Below, piece by piece: positions 7,303-15,638 of a stretch of 57,053 nucleotides of DNA (the first letter of the stretch is position 1; each line of letters starts with the position of its first letter). Position numbers and translations under genes: made by a program. A model generated the notes under the pieces. The model did not search any database. It was not told where the DNA came from and saw only the letters and a program-made list of their open reading frames with translations. The DNA comes from Bacteroidales bacterium (GTDB lineage Bacteria > Bacteroidota > Bacteroidia > Bacteroidales > UBA3663): NCBI GenBank assembly GCA_017561935.1, contig JAFZBE010000053.1, forward strand, positions 1 through 57,053, written 5' to 3'.

Positions 7303-8224
7303 TGTAGGGCGAACGTTTTAAGAGACCTGCCTTGCGGCGACTGAATGGCAGATACTGATAGACCCAGCCGATAACGAACTCGAGGCTACTGTAGCGTGTC
7401 GTGATATCATTGATATCCATCGTCTCGATGTGATACGAACCACCCAGACGCACCACCGAATCGAATTTACGGAACCATGGGATAACAGCCAAAGGGAAAT
7501 CGACAGCAAGCTGCACGTCGAAATCCTGCTGGTTGTGCAACGAAGTAAAATGAAAGGTGTCGGAGGACGAGTCAAGGTAGAATGTCTCGTAATAGCTGGC
7601 TCCATACTCCGGACGGAAACCCATACCGAGCAAAGGAGCGTGTGCCTGGAGCATCACCCTCATGCCTTGCGCTGCTGGTGTCTGGAACCGATAGCACACT
7701 GCACCAGCAGCGCCGAGGTTGGTGGTGACACGTGCAGAGGCAGGGTTGTTGGACGATGCCAGCTTGAGATTGTAGTCGAAACCGAGGTCTATGCCTGCGT
7801 ATGGTCCCAGATAAAATGACCATGGAGAACCGAAGGACTCTGAAGGGTTCGAGAGGTTCGAAGAGTTCGAAGGGTTCGAGAGAAGCGAAAGGCTTTCGGA
7901 CCAACGACGGAGGATACCATAACAGTAGCGCAGACGTCCTGTCCAAGCCTCGCTGTCATGACCATGATCTTCGCCTGTCGAAAACATAATGTCGGCCTGC
8001 TGCCAGCTGGTCCAGTCGAGGTTGCGATGCATGCGCCAGCGCTGCCCTTCGAGGCTGATATTGCTACCAGTATAAAGCAGAGGAGCCAGATAAGTGTCGC
8101 GCATCTTGCCCAGGCCCAAACGTAGAGAAAGAATATTGGTGACAGGACGCGGAAGTTCATCCTGCGCCAATGAATGCACGGGGATGAACAATAGTGCCCA
8201 TGCCAAATATAAGGATCTCTTCAT
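7292..8224 (-). CDS. DUF3316 domain-containing protein
   Basis: This 310-residue exported protein has a signal peptide (residues 1-20, ending SLAQ). The start of the mature part (LSLRLGLGKMRDTYLAPLLYTG) fits DUF3316, a Bacteroidetes family likely to be outer-membrane or periplasmic. Alternating aromatic residues and many short beta-like stretches suggest a beta-rich or barrel fold. Function is not known. A minisatellite at 7833-7880 adds a Ser-Asn-Pro-rich loop (about residues 116-131). It starts 6 nt after parC and overlaps the S41 gene, so it is in the parC operon. Confidence 0.7.
   Translation of the reverse strand: MKRSLYLAWALLFIPVHSLAQDELPRPVTNILSLRLGLGKMRDTYLAPLLYTGSNISLEGQRWRMHRNLDWTSWQQADIMFSTGEDHGHDSEAWTGRLRYCYGILRRWSESLSLLSNPSNSSNLSNPSESFGSPWSFYLGPYAGIDLGFDYNLKLASSNNPASARVTTNLGAAGAVCYRFQTPAAQGMRVMLQAHAPLLGMGFRPEYGASYYETFYLDSSSDTFHFTSLHNQQDFDVQLAVDFPLAVIPWFRKFDSVVRLGGSYHIETMDINDITTRYSSLEFVIGWVYQYLPFSRRKAGLLKRSPYNAY
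7833..7880. repeat. In-frame 9-bp minisatellite inside the DUF3316 gene
   Basis: About five degenerate copies of GAAGGGTTC/GAGAGGTTC lie inside the coding region. Read on the coding strand they give alternating SNP/SNS/SNL triplets. The period of nine keeps the frame. It belongs to the same sequence class as 18577-18624 and 33396-33447. Confidence 0.8.
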
Positions 8225-8230
8225 CGGTTC

Positions 8231-11026
8231 TCAAAACAATGTTTCAGTGGGAACTTCCTCTTCAGGCTCCTCCCCTCCTTCTTCATCCTCAGCAACATCG
8301 TTGGTTTCAGTGACGCGAAGTGGCTGGATTTCCTCGATACTTGCCACCTTGTAGGGAGTTATACGCTTACCCTTGGTGTTGATGCTGCGGATAGGAATGA
8401 ACTCGTCGGCATCGACCTCTATGGCAGGACGGAACTGGTCAGGCTTGCCCATAGTGATGCGGAAACGCGGATAAGGCGTATCGATGACCAGAGGTTGTGG
8501 TTTTTGTGGCTCGACAAGAGCTGTTTCCACGGCTGTCTTTTCGACCTCCTCAACATCTTCGGATACAGGAGCCACGACCTCAGGTATATAGTGTAATCCC
8601 ATAGCGATCTTGAACCGCTTTGGGTCACCCAACATATTCTGTTTGCTCGGACGAGCATCAAGCAGTGAGCGCTTCAAGTTGTAGCACTTCATTTCCTTGT
8701 CCCAAAGGATAAAAGTCCATACCTTACGCGGGTCATATTTCTCGACGCGAAGCACATTCGACTCGAAATGGACAGTCTCTTCGAAGGTAGAGATATAGTA
8801 TTCCCAATTGTCGAGGATGACCAATACACGATCTTCGCTGAGGAACTCGCCAAGATATTGTCCCTGCTTGTTGTAATTGATTCGCTGAACATCGGGATCC
8901 CACCAAACGGGACGTCCGCCAAGTGTCGAGCCCCCCTTCGAAACAAGCAGAATCTTCTGAACATCGGCCTTGGTGAGCAGGTTACCCTTCACGCCACGAC
9001 CCTTGATGGGTGTCTCGGCAAAGTCACGTTCGAAATTGACGACCTTCGAATTGCGGAGCTTCGACTTGATGAACACTCTGATGACTTCAGCCTCTCCGTT
9101 CTGGTTAGCGCTGAAATAAACGATGCGGGAACCCTCCTTGCCCTGGGTGATGTCGTATGTCTTGTCGCGCATCACCGAAGTGATGGCAAAACGCTTGATC
9201 ATGTGTGGGCCACCTTTGCCGTCGCGATAGACGACGTTGTAGATGGTACGATTGTCGTTCTTTCGATAAACATTGAGGTAGAGCACATCCTTGCCGATAA
9301 AGATCTTCTGATCGACCTTCATTATCTTATACTGGCCATTCTTATAGATAACCAAGACCTCGTCTATCTCAGAACAGTTGCATACGAACTCTGATTCAGA
9401 CTGCTTGAGACCCGTGCCCATGAAACCTTCGGCTTTGTTGAACCAAAGCTTCATGTTCGACTCGATGACCTTGGTGGCATCGACCGAATCAAAGTTGCGT
9501 ATCTCGGTCATACGCGGATGATCGGCACCATACTTCTCCTTGAGGTGCTCAAACCACTTGATGGTATAATTGGTGAGATGCTTGAGATTCCTCTCAACTT
9601 CGCGTATCTTCTTCTTGGTCTGAAGAATGTCCTCTTCGGCCTTCTGGCTATTGAATTTATGGATTCGAGCCATCTTGATATCCTCAAGACGCAGCAGGTC
9701 ATCGCGTGTCACTTCGCGAACAAAATCCTTCTTAAAAGGTTCAAGTCGCATGTCGATATAGGCGAGGGCTGTATCAAGATCCTTGGCCTGTTCGTACTCC
9801 TGTCCCTTGTAGATGCGTTCCTCGATAAAGATTTTTTCGAGCGAACACGTCATGAGGTGCTCCAGCAACTCTCCCTTGCTGACCTCCAACTCTTGACGGA
9901 GCAGTTCCTTGGTGTTCTCGGCCGAACGGCGAAGCACGTCACTGATAGTAAGGAAGTGGGGCTTCTTGTCGTAGATGACGCAGCAGTTAGGCGAAATGGA
10001 GATCTCGCAGTCGGTGAAGGCATAAAGCGCATCGATGGTCCTGTCGCTCGACACGCCGGGCATCAGATGAACGACAATCTCGGCATGGTCGCTGGTAAAG
10101 TCGTCGAAACTCTTGATCTTGATCTTTCCTTTCTCGATGGCCTTGCGTATCGACTCGATGAGCGAATCGGTGGTCTTGCCAAACGGCACATCGGTGATGC
10201 GGAGCGACTTCTGGTCTATCTTGTCGATGCGACTGCGCACCTTGACCACGCCACCACGCGCTCCATCGTGATATTTCGAAACGTCGATGAGGCCACCTGT
10301 CGGGAAGTCGGGGTAGAGTTCGAGAGGCTCACCCTTGAGGCAGGCTATCGATGCATCGAGCAATTCGTTGAAGTTATGAGGCAGGATCTTTGACGATAGG
10401 CCTACGGCAATACCCTCCACGCCCTGAGCGAGGAGCAACGGGAACTTGATGGGCAGGTTGATAGGTTCCTTCTTGCGTCCATCGTAAGACAGTTGCCAAG
10501 GGGTAATCTTGTTGTTGAATACCACCTCGAGAGCGAACTTTGAAAGGCGTGCCTCGATATAGCGAGGCGCGGCGGCAGAGTCACCCGTGAGAATGTTACC
10601 CCAGTTACCCTGACAGTCGATGAGCAGTTCCTTCTGCCCAAGTTGCACGAGGGCATCTCCGATGCTAGCATCACCATGCGGATGGTATTGCATGGTCTGT
10701 CCCACGATATTAGCCACTTTGTTGTAGCGTCCGTCATCAATCACCTTCATGGCATGAAGGATGCGGCGCTGCACAGGCTTTAAGCCGTCGGCAAGATGCG
10801 GGACTGCACGCTCCAGAATAACGTAGCTCGCGTAGTCGAGGAACCAGTTCTGATACATGCCACCCAAATGGTGTATCTTGTCGTCGGAGACATCGTCATC
10901 GTTGTGCGGCTTATAGCCATTGCCACCCGCCAAGGTTTCTTCGACGGTCTCTTCATTTCCGTCGGCAGCAAAAGCGGCCTCATCGGGATTGAGTTCCTGT
11001 TCGTCGTTCTTCTCGTCGTCGATCAT
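8231..11026 (-). CDS. parC: DNA topoisomerase IV subunit A
   Basis: This is the DNA-breaking and rejoining subunit that decatenates daughter chromosomes together with ParE. At 931 residues it has the length of Bacteroidetes ParC. An acidic N-terminal tail (1-50) is followed by GGMYQNWFLDYASYV, the winged-helix region HPHGDASIGDAL and the catalytic tyrosine in AAPRYIEARLS. A coiled tower region (about 400-500) and a C-terminal beta-pinwheel region come next, and the protein ends in a glutamate-rich tail. The quinolone-type region is present and looks ordinary. It lies 24 nt after the barrel protein gene and 6 nt before DUF3316. The partner parE is not in the window. Confidence 0.95.
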   Translation of the reverse strand: MIDDEKNDEQELNPDEAAFAADGNEETVEETLAGGNGYKPHNDDDVSDDKIHHLGGMYQNWFLDYASYVILERAVPHLADGLKPVQRRILHAMKVIDDGRYNKVANIVGQTMQYHPHGDASIGDALVQLGQKELLIDCQGNWGNILTGDSAAAPRYIEARLSKFALEVVFNNKITPWQLSYDGRKKEPINLPIKFPLLLAQGVEGIAVGLSSKILPHNFNELLDASIACLKGEPLELYPDFPTGGLIDVSKYHDGARGGVVKVRSRIDKIDQKSLRITDVPFGKTTDSLIESIRKAIEKGKIKIKSFDDFTSDHAEIVVHLMPGVSSDRTIDALYAFTDCEISISPNCCVIYDKKPHFLTISDVLRRSAENTKELLRQELEVSKGELLEHLMTCSLEKIFIEERIYKGQEYEQAKDLDTALAYIDMRLEPFKKDFVREVTRDDLLRLEDIKMARIHKFNSQKAEEDILQTKKKIREVERNLKHLTNYTIKWFEHLKEKYGADHPRMTEIRNFDSVDATKVIESNMKLWFNKAEGFMGTGLKQSESEFVCNCSEIDEVLVIYKNGQYKIMKVDQKIFIGKDVLYLNVYRKNDNRTIYNVVYRDGKGGPHMIKRFAITSVMRDKTYDITQGKEGSRIVYFSANQNGEAEVIRVFIKSKLRNSKVVNFERDFAETPIKGRGVKGNLLTKADVQKILLVSKGGSTLGGRPVWWDPDVQRINYNKQGQYLGEFLSEDRVLVILDNWEYYISTFEETVHFESNVLRVEKYDPRKVWTFILWDKEMKCYNLKRSLLDARPSKQNMLGDPKRFKIAMGLHYIPEVVAPVSEDVEEVEKTAVETALVEPQKPQPLVIDTPYPRFRITMGKPDQFRPAIEVDADEFIPIRSINTKGKRITPYKVASIEEIQPLRVTETNDVAEDEEGGEEPEEEVPTETLF

Positions 11027-11050
11027 AGGAATATTTAAGATGTAAGGATG

Positions 11051-11731
11051 TTAAAAATAAAATGTCAAGCCAATGCAGTGGGTGCCCATCTTGAAGTGGC
11101 TCTTCGATTCATCATAGATGGTCTTGAAGCGAAAACTGCTTTCGAACGGAATGGCATAGAAATATGACACCTGGATATGATCGGCAAGGATAACACCTAC
11201 ACCGAGATCAAGTTTCCAAACACGTGTGCTGGTGCGATATTCCGAATCGACTTCATTGAGGCGATTAGCCGATTCGGGATCCTGCCTGAAGAAATCATAC
11301 AAGTCAAAATCGTTCAGCGCGAAATTACATTGGGGTCCTCCAAAGACATAGGGGATTATGAGCTCGGAAAGGAACGGTAGTTCAAGGTCGTAACGCACAT
11401 GGACCGGGACGCTGAAATAGCGCAACTTATCCATGATGCTGGCTCCATTCGATTCGATGTCGGCCATCTCTTGCGAATAGACGAACGAGGCATCAAGACC
11501 GAAATTCAAAATCGGTAACGACACACGCGCTGTGATGCCAGCATAATATCCACCCGAACTGTCGTAATGCCATCCTGTATTCATGAAGCCCGTTCCGGTG
11601 CCATCTACCTTGGTTATATTTCCTCCCGCAGTGATGCCCCAACGGAAGATGTCACTCTCGGCATATACACTGTCCAGCGAGAGCAAAGCATATACCAAAA
11701 GGAGACCAATTCTCTTCAAAAAAGTACGCAT
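11051..11731 (-). CDS. Outer-membrane beta-barrel protein (PorT-like / OMP_b-brl type)
   Basis: This 226-residue exported protein has a signal peptide (MRTFLKRIGLLLVYALLS through VYA). It then shows amphipathic beta strands with glycines and aromatics (FRWGITAGGNITKVDG at the mature start) and ends in a strand with terminal aromatics (IGLTFYF). This is the small porin-family/PorT-like barrel pattern of Bacteroidetes. I set the start at the ATG at 11731, because a promoter -7 box lies upstream at 11760-11767 inside the longer open frame. It precedes parC by 24 nt and probably heads that operon. Confidence 0.75.
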   Translation of the reverse strand: MRTFLKRIGLLLVYALLSLDSVYAESDIFRWGITAGGNITKVDGTGTGFMNTGWHYDSSGGYYAGITARVSLPILNFGLDASFVYSQEMADIESNGASIMDKLRYFSVPVHVRYDLELPFLSELIIPYVFGGPQCNFALNDFDLYDFFRQDPESANRLNEVDSEYRTSTRVWKLDLGVGVILADHIQVSYFYAIPFESSFRFKTIYDESKSHFKMGTHCIGLTFYF

Positions 11732-11759
11732 TGTGTAATATAAACAGAATAATTTGCTG

Positions 11760-11792
11760 CAAAGATAAGGCATTTTGCCCACTTTTCCTAAA
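11760..11792 (-). promoter_or_regulatory. Promoter of the barrel-protein/parC operon
   Basis: A -7 box TATCTTTG (11760-11767 on the minus strand) has a weaker TTTA about 21 bases upstream. The ATG follows 28 bases downstream at 11731. It is back-to-back with the plus-strand promoter at 11828-11859. Confidence 0.55.
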
Positions 11793-11827
11793 GATTGCCC
11801 GAAAAAAAACAAAAATCACAGTCATTT

Positions 11828-11859
11828 TTTGGATAATCAAAAAAAAATCGATATATTTG
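11828..11859 (+). promoter_or_regulatory. Promoter of the S41/pepC/cysE/purD operon
   Basis: TTTG at 11828-11831, 20 bases, then TATATTTG at 11852-11859 match the Bacteroidetes consensus exactly. The first ATG after it is at 11883, which decides the start of the S41 peptidase. Confidence 0.75.
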
Positions 11860-11882
11860 CCCAAATTTTTAACTTTTATAAC

Positions 11883-13505
11883 ATGATGAAAAGGATGTTT
11901 GGCCTCTTGGGCCTCATCGTTTGCCTGACACTCTATCCGACCTGCCCCATGCAGACCCTGGCACAGTCGTCAGTCAGCCAAAATAAGAAAAAAGTAGAGG
12001 ATCTTCACCTCGACGTTCAACAATACATGGAGATCCTGGGATCTGCCATCACTACCTTGCAGGGACAGTATGTTGACACCATTGATTGGGGGAAAGCGCT
12101 GGCAACAGGCGTAAAAGCAATGTTGACCGAACTCGACCCTTACTGCGAATTCTACAGCGAGGACGACCAGTCGGACTTCAAGACCATGACCACCGGCGAA
12201 TATGGCGGCATAGGAGCACTGATCCAGCAACGTGGCGACACGGTAATCATCGCAAATCCCTACGAAGGCCGACCTGCGATGGAAGCAGGTGTCCGTGTGG
12301 GCGATGCGATCCTAAGCATCGACGGAGAAAGCATGCTCAAGAAGAACACTTCCGAAGTGAGCGAGAAATTGCGTGGTCAAGCTGGTACGACGTTTAACCT
12401 TCGTGTGAAGCGTCCATACGTCGATGAACCCATCGATTTCGAGATTCATCGTCGGAAAATCTTGCTCGATGCAGTGCCATATTACGGCTGGCTCAACGAC
12501 AGTGTGGCCTACATCTTCCTCTCGCAGTTCACCGACAAAGCCGGACAGGAGGTACAGGATGCACTCGTCAAATTACGTGCCGACCAGCAGCATTCGCTCA
12601 AGGGCCTCGTCTTCGACCTACGCCAAAATGGAGGCGGACTTCTTGAGGAGGCTGTGAAGATTGTCGGAATGTTTGTACCGAAAGGCAGTCCTGTGGTCGA
12701 AACCAAGGCCAAGCGTCCGGAATGGAACAGTGCCTATCGCACCAACACCGTGCCCATCGAACCCAATGTCCCTATCGTCTGCCTTATCGACCGCAACACG
12801 GCATCGGCCGCAGAGATTTTGAGTGGTTCACTGCAGGATCTGGATCGCTCCGTCATCATGGGCGAACGTTCGTTTGGCAAGGGTCTGGTCCAAAGCACTC
12901 GCCCACTACCCTATAACACGCTGATGAAATTCACAACAGCCAAATACTACATCCCTTCGGGTCGTTGTATTCAAGTCATCAATTACAAGTTAGGCGAGGC
13001 AGAACAAATCCCCGATTCTCTTACCCATGTGTTCTATACCGCTAATGGTCGCGAGGTACGCGACGGTCGCGGAATCAAACCCGATGTTGAAGAGAAACCG
13101 CAGCAGATGTCCGGACTGGCCTATTACCTCGACCGTGAATATCTCACCTTCGACTATGCGACACGCTATCGCCAGCAGCACGAGACCATCGCCCCCATCC
13201 GCGAGTTCAAACTTTCGGACGAGGAGTATGATGCTTTCTGCAAGGAAGCTCTTGCCCATAAGAAAGACAGCATTTTGACCATGCTGAAAGTCTTCGACAT
13301 GAAACATGATCTCGATTCGCTTCGTGACGAGATCAAAGAGGAGGTGGCCAACGAAATCATCCTTCGTTACTATTATCAGCGGGGACAATCGGAACACAGC
13401 CTGCTTCAAGATACCCTCGTGAAGAAAGCCGCCCAACTCGTCGCCGACCAGAAACGATACAATGACATCCTGCAACCAGCTAACAAGAAAAACAATAAAA
13501 AGTAA
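11883..13505 (+). CDS. S41 C-terminal processing peptidase with PDZ domain
   Basis: This 540-residue periplasmic serine peptidase is of the CtpA/Prc type. The signal peptide is residues 1-25. A PDZ domain spans about 100-175 (GGIGALIQ, then GVRVGDAILSIDG). The S41 core carries FDLRQNGGG, NTASAAEILSG (nucleophile serine near 307) and GERSFGKGLVQ (general-base lysine near 332). A helical C-terminal region follows. These enzymes trim or degrade envelope proteins from their C termini. The longer open frame from 11775 is rejected because the promoter lies within it. It is the first gene of a long operon, with 5 nt to the next gene. Confidence 0.93.
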   Translation: MMKRMFGLLGLIVCLTLYPTCPMQTLAQSSVSQNKKKVEDLHLDVQQYMEILGSAITTLQGQYVDTIDWGKALATGVKAMLTELDPYCEFYSEDDQSDFKTMTTGEYGGIGALIQQRGDTVIIANPYEGRPAMEAGVRVGDAILSIDGESMLKKNTSEVSEKLRGQAGTTFNLRVKRPYVDEPIDFEIHRRKILLDAVPYYGWLNDSVAYIFLSQFTDKAGQEVQDALVKLRADQQHSLKGLVFDLRQNGGGLLEEAVKIVGMFVPKGSPVVETKAKRPEWNSAYRTNTVPIEPNVPIVCLIDRNTASAAEILSGSLQDLDRSVIMGERSFGKGLVQSTRPLPYNTLMKFTTAKYYIPSGRCIQVINYKLGEAEQIPDSLTHVFYTANGREVRDGRGIKPDVEEKPQQMSGLAYYLDREYLTFDYATRYRQQHETIAPIREFKLSDEEYDAFCKEALAHKKDSILTMLKVFDMKHDLDSLRDEIKEEVANEIILRYYYQRGQSEHSLLQDTLVKKAAQLVADQKRYNDILQPANKKNNKK

Positions 13506-13510
13506 TAAAA

Positions 13511-14731
13511 ATGAAGAAAATCATGCTCTGCGGCATTGCCGCCATCCTCTCGTGCGCTGCCATTGCACAAGATGAAGCAAAGAACGACTCTGTCAAGGGG
13601 TTCCAGTTCACCACCATTGATTCATTGGCTATAACCCCTGTCAAGAACCAGAAGAACGCCGGCACATGCTGGAGTTACTCAGGTCTTAGCTTCCTCGAGA
13701 GCGAGATACTCAAGAAGACCGGCAAGGTCTATGACTTCTCGGAGATGTTTGTCATATCGAAAACTTATCTTGACCGTGCCGAGAAGTCGGTACGTACCCA
13801 CGGTGATGTCAGCTTCGCCCAAGGCGGCTCGTTCGTCGATGTCTTCTACTGTCTCCGCAACTACGGACTCATCCCCGACAGCGAAATGCCAGCCGGCGCG
13901 ATGTATGGTGACACGCTTAGCAACCACAGCGAACTCAGCGCCATGACAAACCCAATCGTCAAGGCCGCAGCCAGTGCCCGCACTCTTCAGTTCAGCCCCG
14001 ATGGAGAACCTTTATGGAAAAAGAGCCTGCGTGCGGTCCATGAGGTCTATCTGGGCAAGATTCCCGAGACCTTCACCTACGAAGGCAAGACTTACACCCC
14101 CATGACCTTTGCTGCCAGCACGGGACTCAATCCTGACGACTATGTCTCGATCACCTCGTTCACCCATCACCCTTACTCTACAGGTGCCAACAAGGGCAAA
14201 GGCTTTGTCATCGAAGTGCAGGACAACTGGCGCTGGGGAGAAAGCCTGAACCTTGAGCTTGACGACTTCATGCAAGTCATCGACGATGCCATCAAAGCTG
14301 GCTACACCGTGCTTTGGGGCGGTGACGTCAGTGAGGACGGGTTCACCCGCGATGGCCTTGCCGTCTATCCCGACATGAAGGCTCCCGATGCTCCTGGTGC
14401 CGATCAGGCACGTTGGCTGCGTCTGGACCGCAGCGCCAAGGGCAAAGAACTAAGCGAGAAGCCGCTGCCACAGAAGAAGGTGACCGCCGAGGAGCGCCAG
14501 CGTGGCTACGACAACTTTGAGACAGGCGACGACCACGGCATGCACCTCTTCGGCACAGCCAAGGACCAGGAGGGCAACCTCTACTACCTGATAAAGAACA
14601 GTTGGGGCATCACTGGCAAGTATGACGGCATCTGGTATATGACACCAGAGTTCGTTCGTGCCAAGACCCTCAACTACGTCGTCAACAAGAATGCCATTTC
14701 GAAGGCCATTCGCGCCAAATACGGCATCTGA
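13511..14731 (+). CDS. pepC: Aminopeptidase C (C1B, bleomycin-hydrolase family), exported
   Basis: This 406-residue cysteine peptidase is papain-like. The nucleophile is Cys53 in NAGTCWSYSG, the histidine is His345 in HGMHLFGTA, and the asparagine is in LIKNSWG (about 366). It carries a signal peptide (MKKIMLCGIAAILSCAAIAQ), unlike cytosolic PepC of Firmicutes, so it probably acts in the periplasm on oligopeptides. This exported form is usual in Bacteroidales. It lies 5 nt after the S41 peptidase and 3 nt before the serine acetyltransferase. Confidence 0.92.
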   Translation: MKKIMLCGIAAILSCAAIAQDEAKNDSVKGFQFTTIDSLAITPVKNQKNAGTCWSYSGLSFLESEILKKTGKVYDFSEMFVISKTYLDRAEKSVRTHGDVSFAQGGSFVDVFYCLRNYGLIPDSEMPAGAMYGDTLSNHSELSAMTNPIVKAAASARTLQFSPDGEPLWKKSLRAVHEVYLGKIPETFTYEGKTYTPMTFAASTGLNPDDYVSITSFTHHPYSTGANKGKGFVIEVQDNWRWGESLNLELDDFMQVIDDAIKAGYTVLWGGDVSEDGFTRDGLAVYPDMKAPDAPGADQARWLRLDRSAKGKELSEKPLPQKKVTAEERQRGYDNFETGDDHGMHLFGTAKDQEGNLYYLIKNSWGITGKYDGIWYMTPEFVRAKTLNYVVNKNAISKAIRAKYGI

Positions 14732-14734
14732 TCA

Positions 14735-15601
14735 ATGCACAGTTTCGACCAAACCATCTTGGCTTTGAGCAATATCTCTCAAAGCGAACTTCACCACTTC
14801 GGCATCGAGGGGATTCCCTTCCCTTCGGTGCCGGAACTGCGTGAATTTGTCGATATTTGCCGCTCAGTGCTCTTTCCAGGCTATTTCGGAAAGAACGTGG
14901 TGACAGGCGGCTTGCAGTATCATATCGGCGTTGGCGTGGAACATCTCTACGAAAAGATCAGCAAGCAGTTTATGGCAGGCATAGCCTTTGCCCAGGGCGA
15001 GGACTTCGTCGAGCGTGAGGTGGTGCGCGATGCTGCCAAACGCCGAGCCAAGACATTTGTCGAGGCCCTTCCCAAACTCCGCGAGATACTGGCCACCGAC
15101 GTTGTGGCGATGTACCGCAACGATCCCGCGGCCAACAACTTGGGCGAAGTCATCCTCTGCTATCCCGGCATGCATGCCATAACCAACTACCGCATCGCCC
15201 ATGCCATCTACGAGCTGGATGTTCCGCTCATCCCGCGTATGATCACCGAACTGGCTCACAGCGAGACAGGTATCGACATCCATCCAGGTGCTACCATTGG
15301 CCCTTCGTTTGCCATCGACCATGGTACAGGTGTCGTCATCGGAGCTACGGCCATACTGGGCCATCACGTCACCCTTTATCAGGGCGTGACACTCGGTGCC
15401 AAGAATTTCCCGCAGGAACCCGACGGATCGCTCGTCAAGGGCATTGCCCGTCACCCCATTCTCGGCAACAATGTGGTGGTATATGCCAATGCCACCATCT
15501 TAGGTCGTGTGCATATCGGCGAAAACACTACTATTGGAGGCAACCTTTGGGTTACCCATGATGTACCTGCCAACACTAAGCTATTCTACAACGCTCAATG
15601 A
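14735..15601 (+). CDS. cysE: Serine O-acetyltransferase
   Basis: It makes O-acetylserine from serine and acetyl-CoA, the first step of cysteine synthesis. The 288 residues have a helical N-terminal domain with the SAT pattern (IARMxTELAHSETGIDIHPGA form at about 169-190). A left-handed hexapeptide-repeat domain follows (IGPSFAIDHGTGVVIG, LYQGVTLGA, VVYANATILG). The histidine of DHGTG is the expected catalytic base. Its place between peptidase genes and an RNA methyltransferase gene looks like simple co-transcription and gives no pathway clue. The O-acetylserine sulfhydrylase gene is not in the window. Confidence 0.92.
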   Translation: MHSFDQTILALSNISQSELHHFGIEGIPFPSVPELREFVDICRSVLFPGYFGKNVVTGGLQYHIGVGVEHLYEKISKQFMAGIAFAQGEDFVEREVVRDAAKRRAKTFVEALPKLREILATDVVAMYRNDPAANNLGEVILCYPGMHAITNYRIAHAIYELDVPLIPRMITELAHSETGIDIHPGATIGPSFAIDHGTGVVIGATAILGHHVTLYQGVTLGAKNFPQEPDGSLVKGIARHPILGNNVVVYANATILGRVHIGENTTIGGNLWVTHDVPANTKLFYNAQ

Positions 15602-15638
15602 CAAGACAGGCTCAAAGATGCCTGTCGGTTACCATTAT

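Noticed and set aside
9518..10393. Long open frame opposite parC
   Set aside because: It lies wholly antisense to a clear topoisomerase gene, and its translation is a low-quality mirror of that gene's codon pattern.
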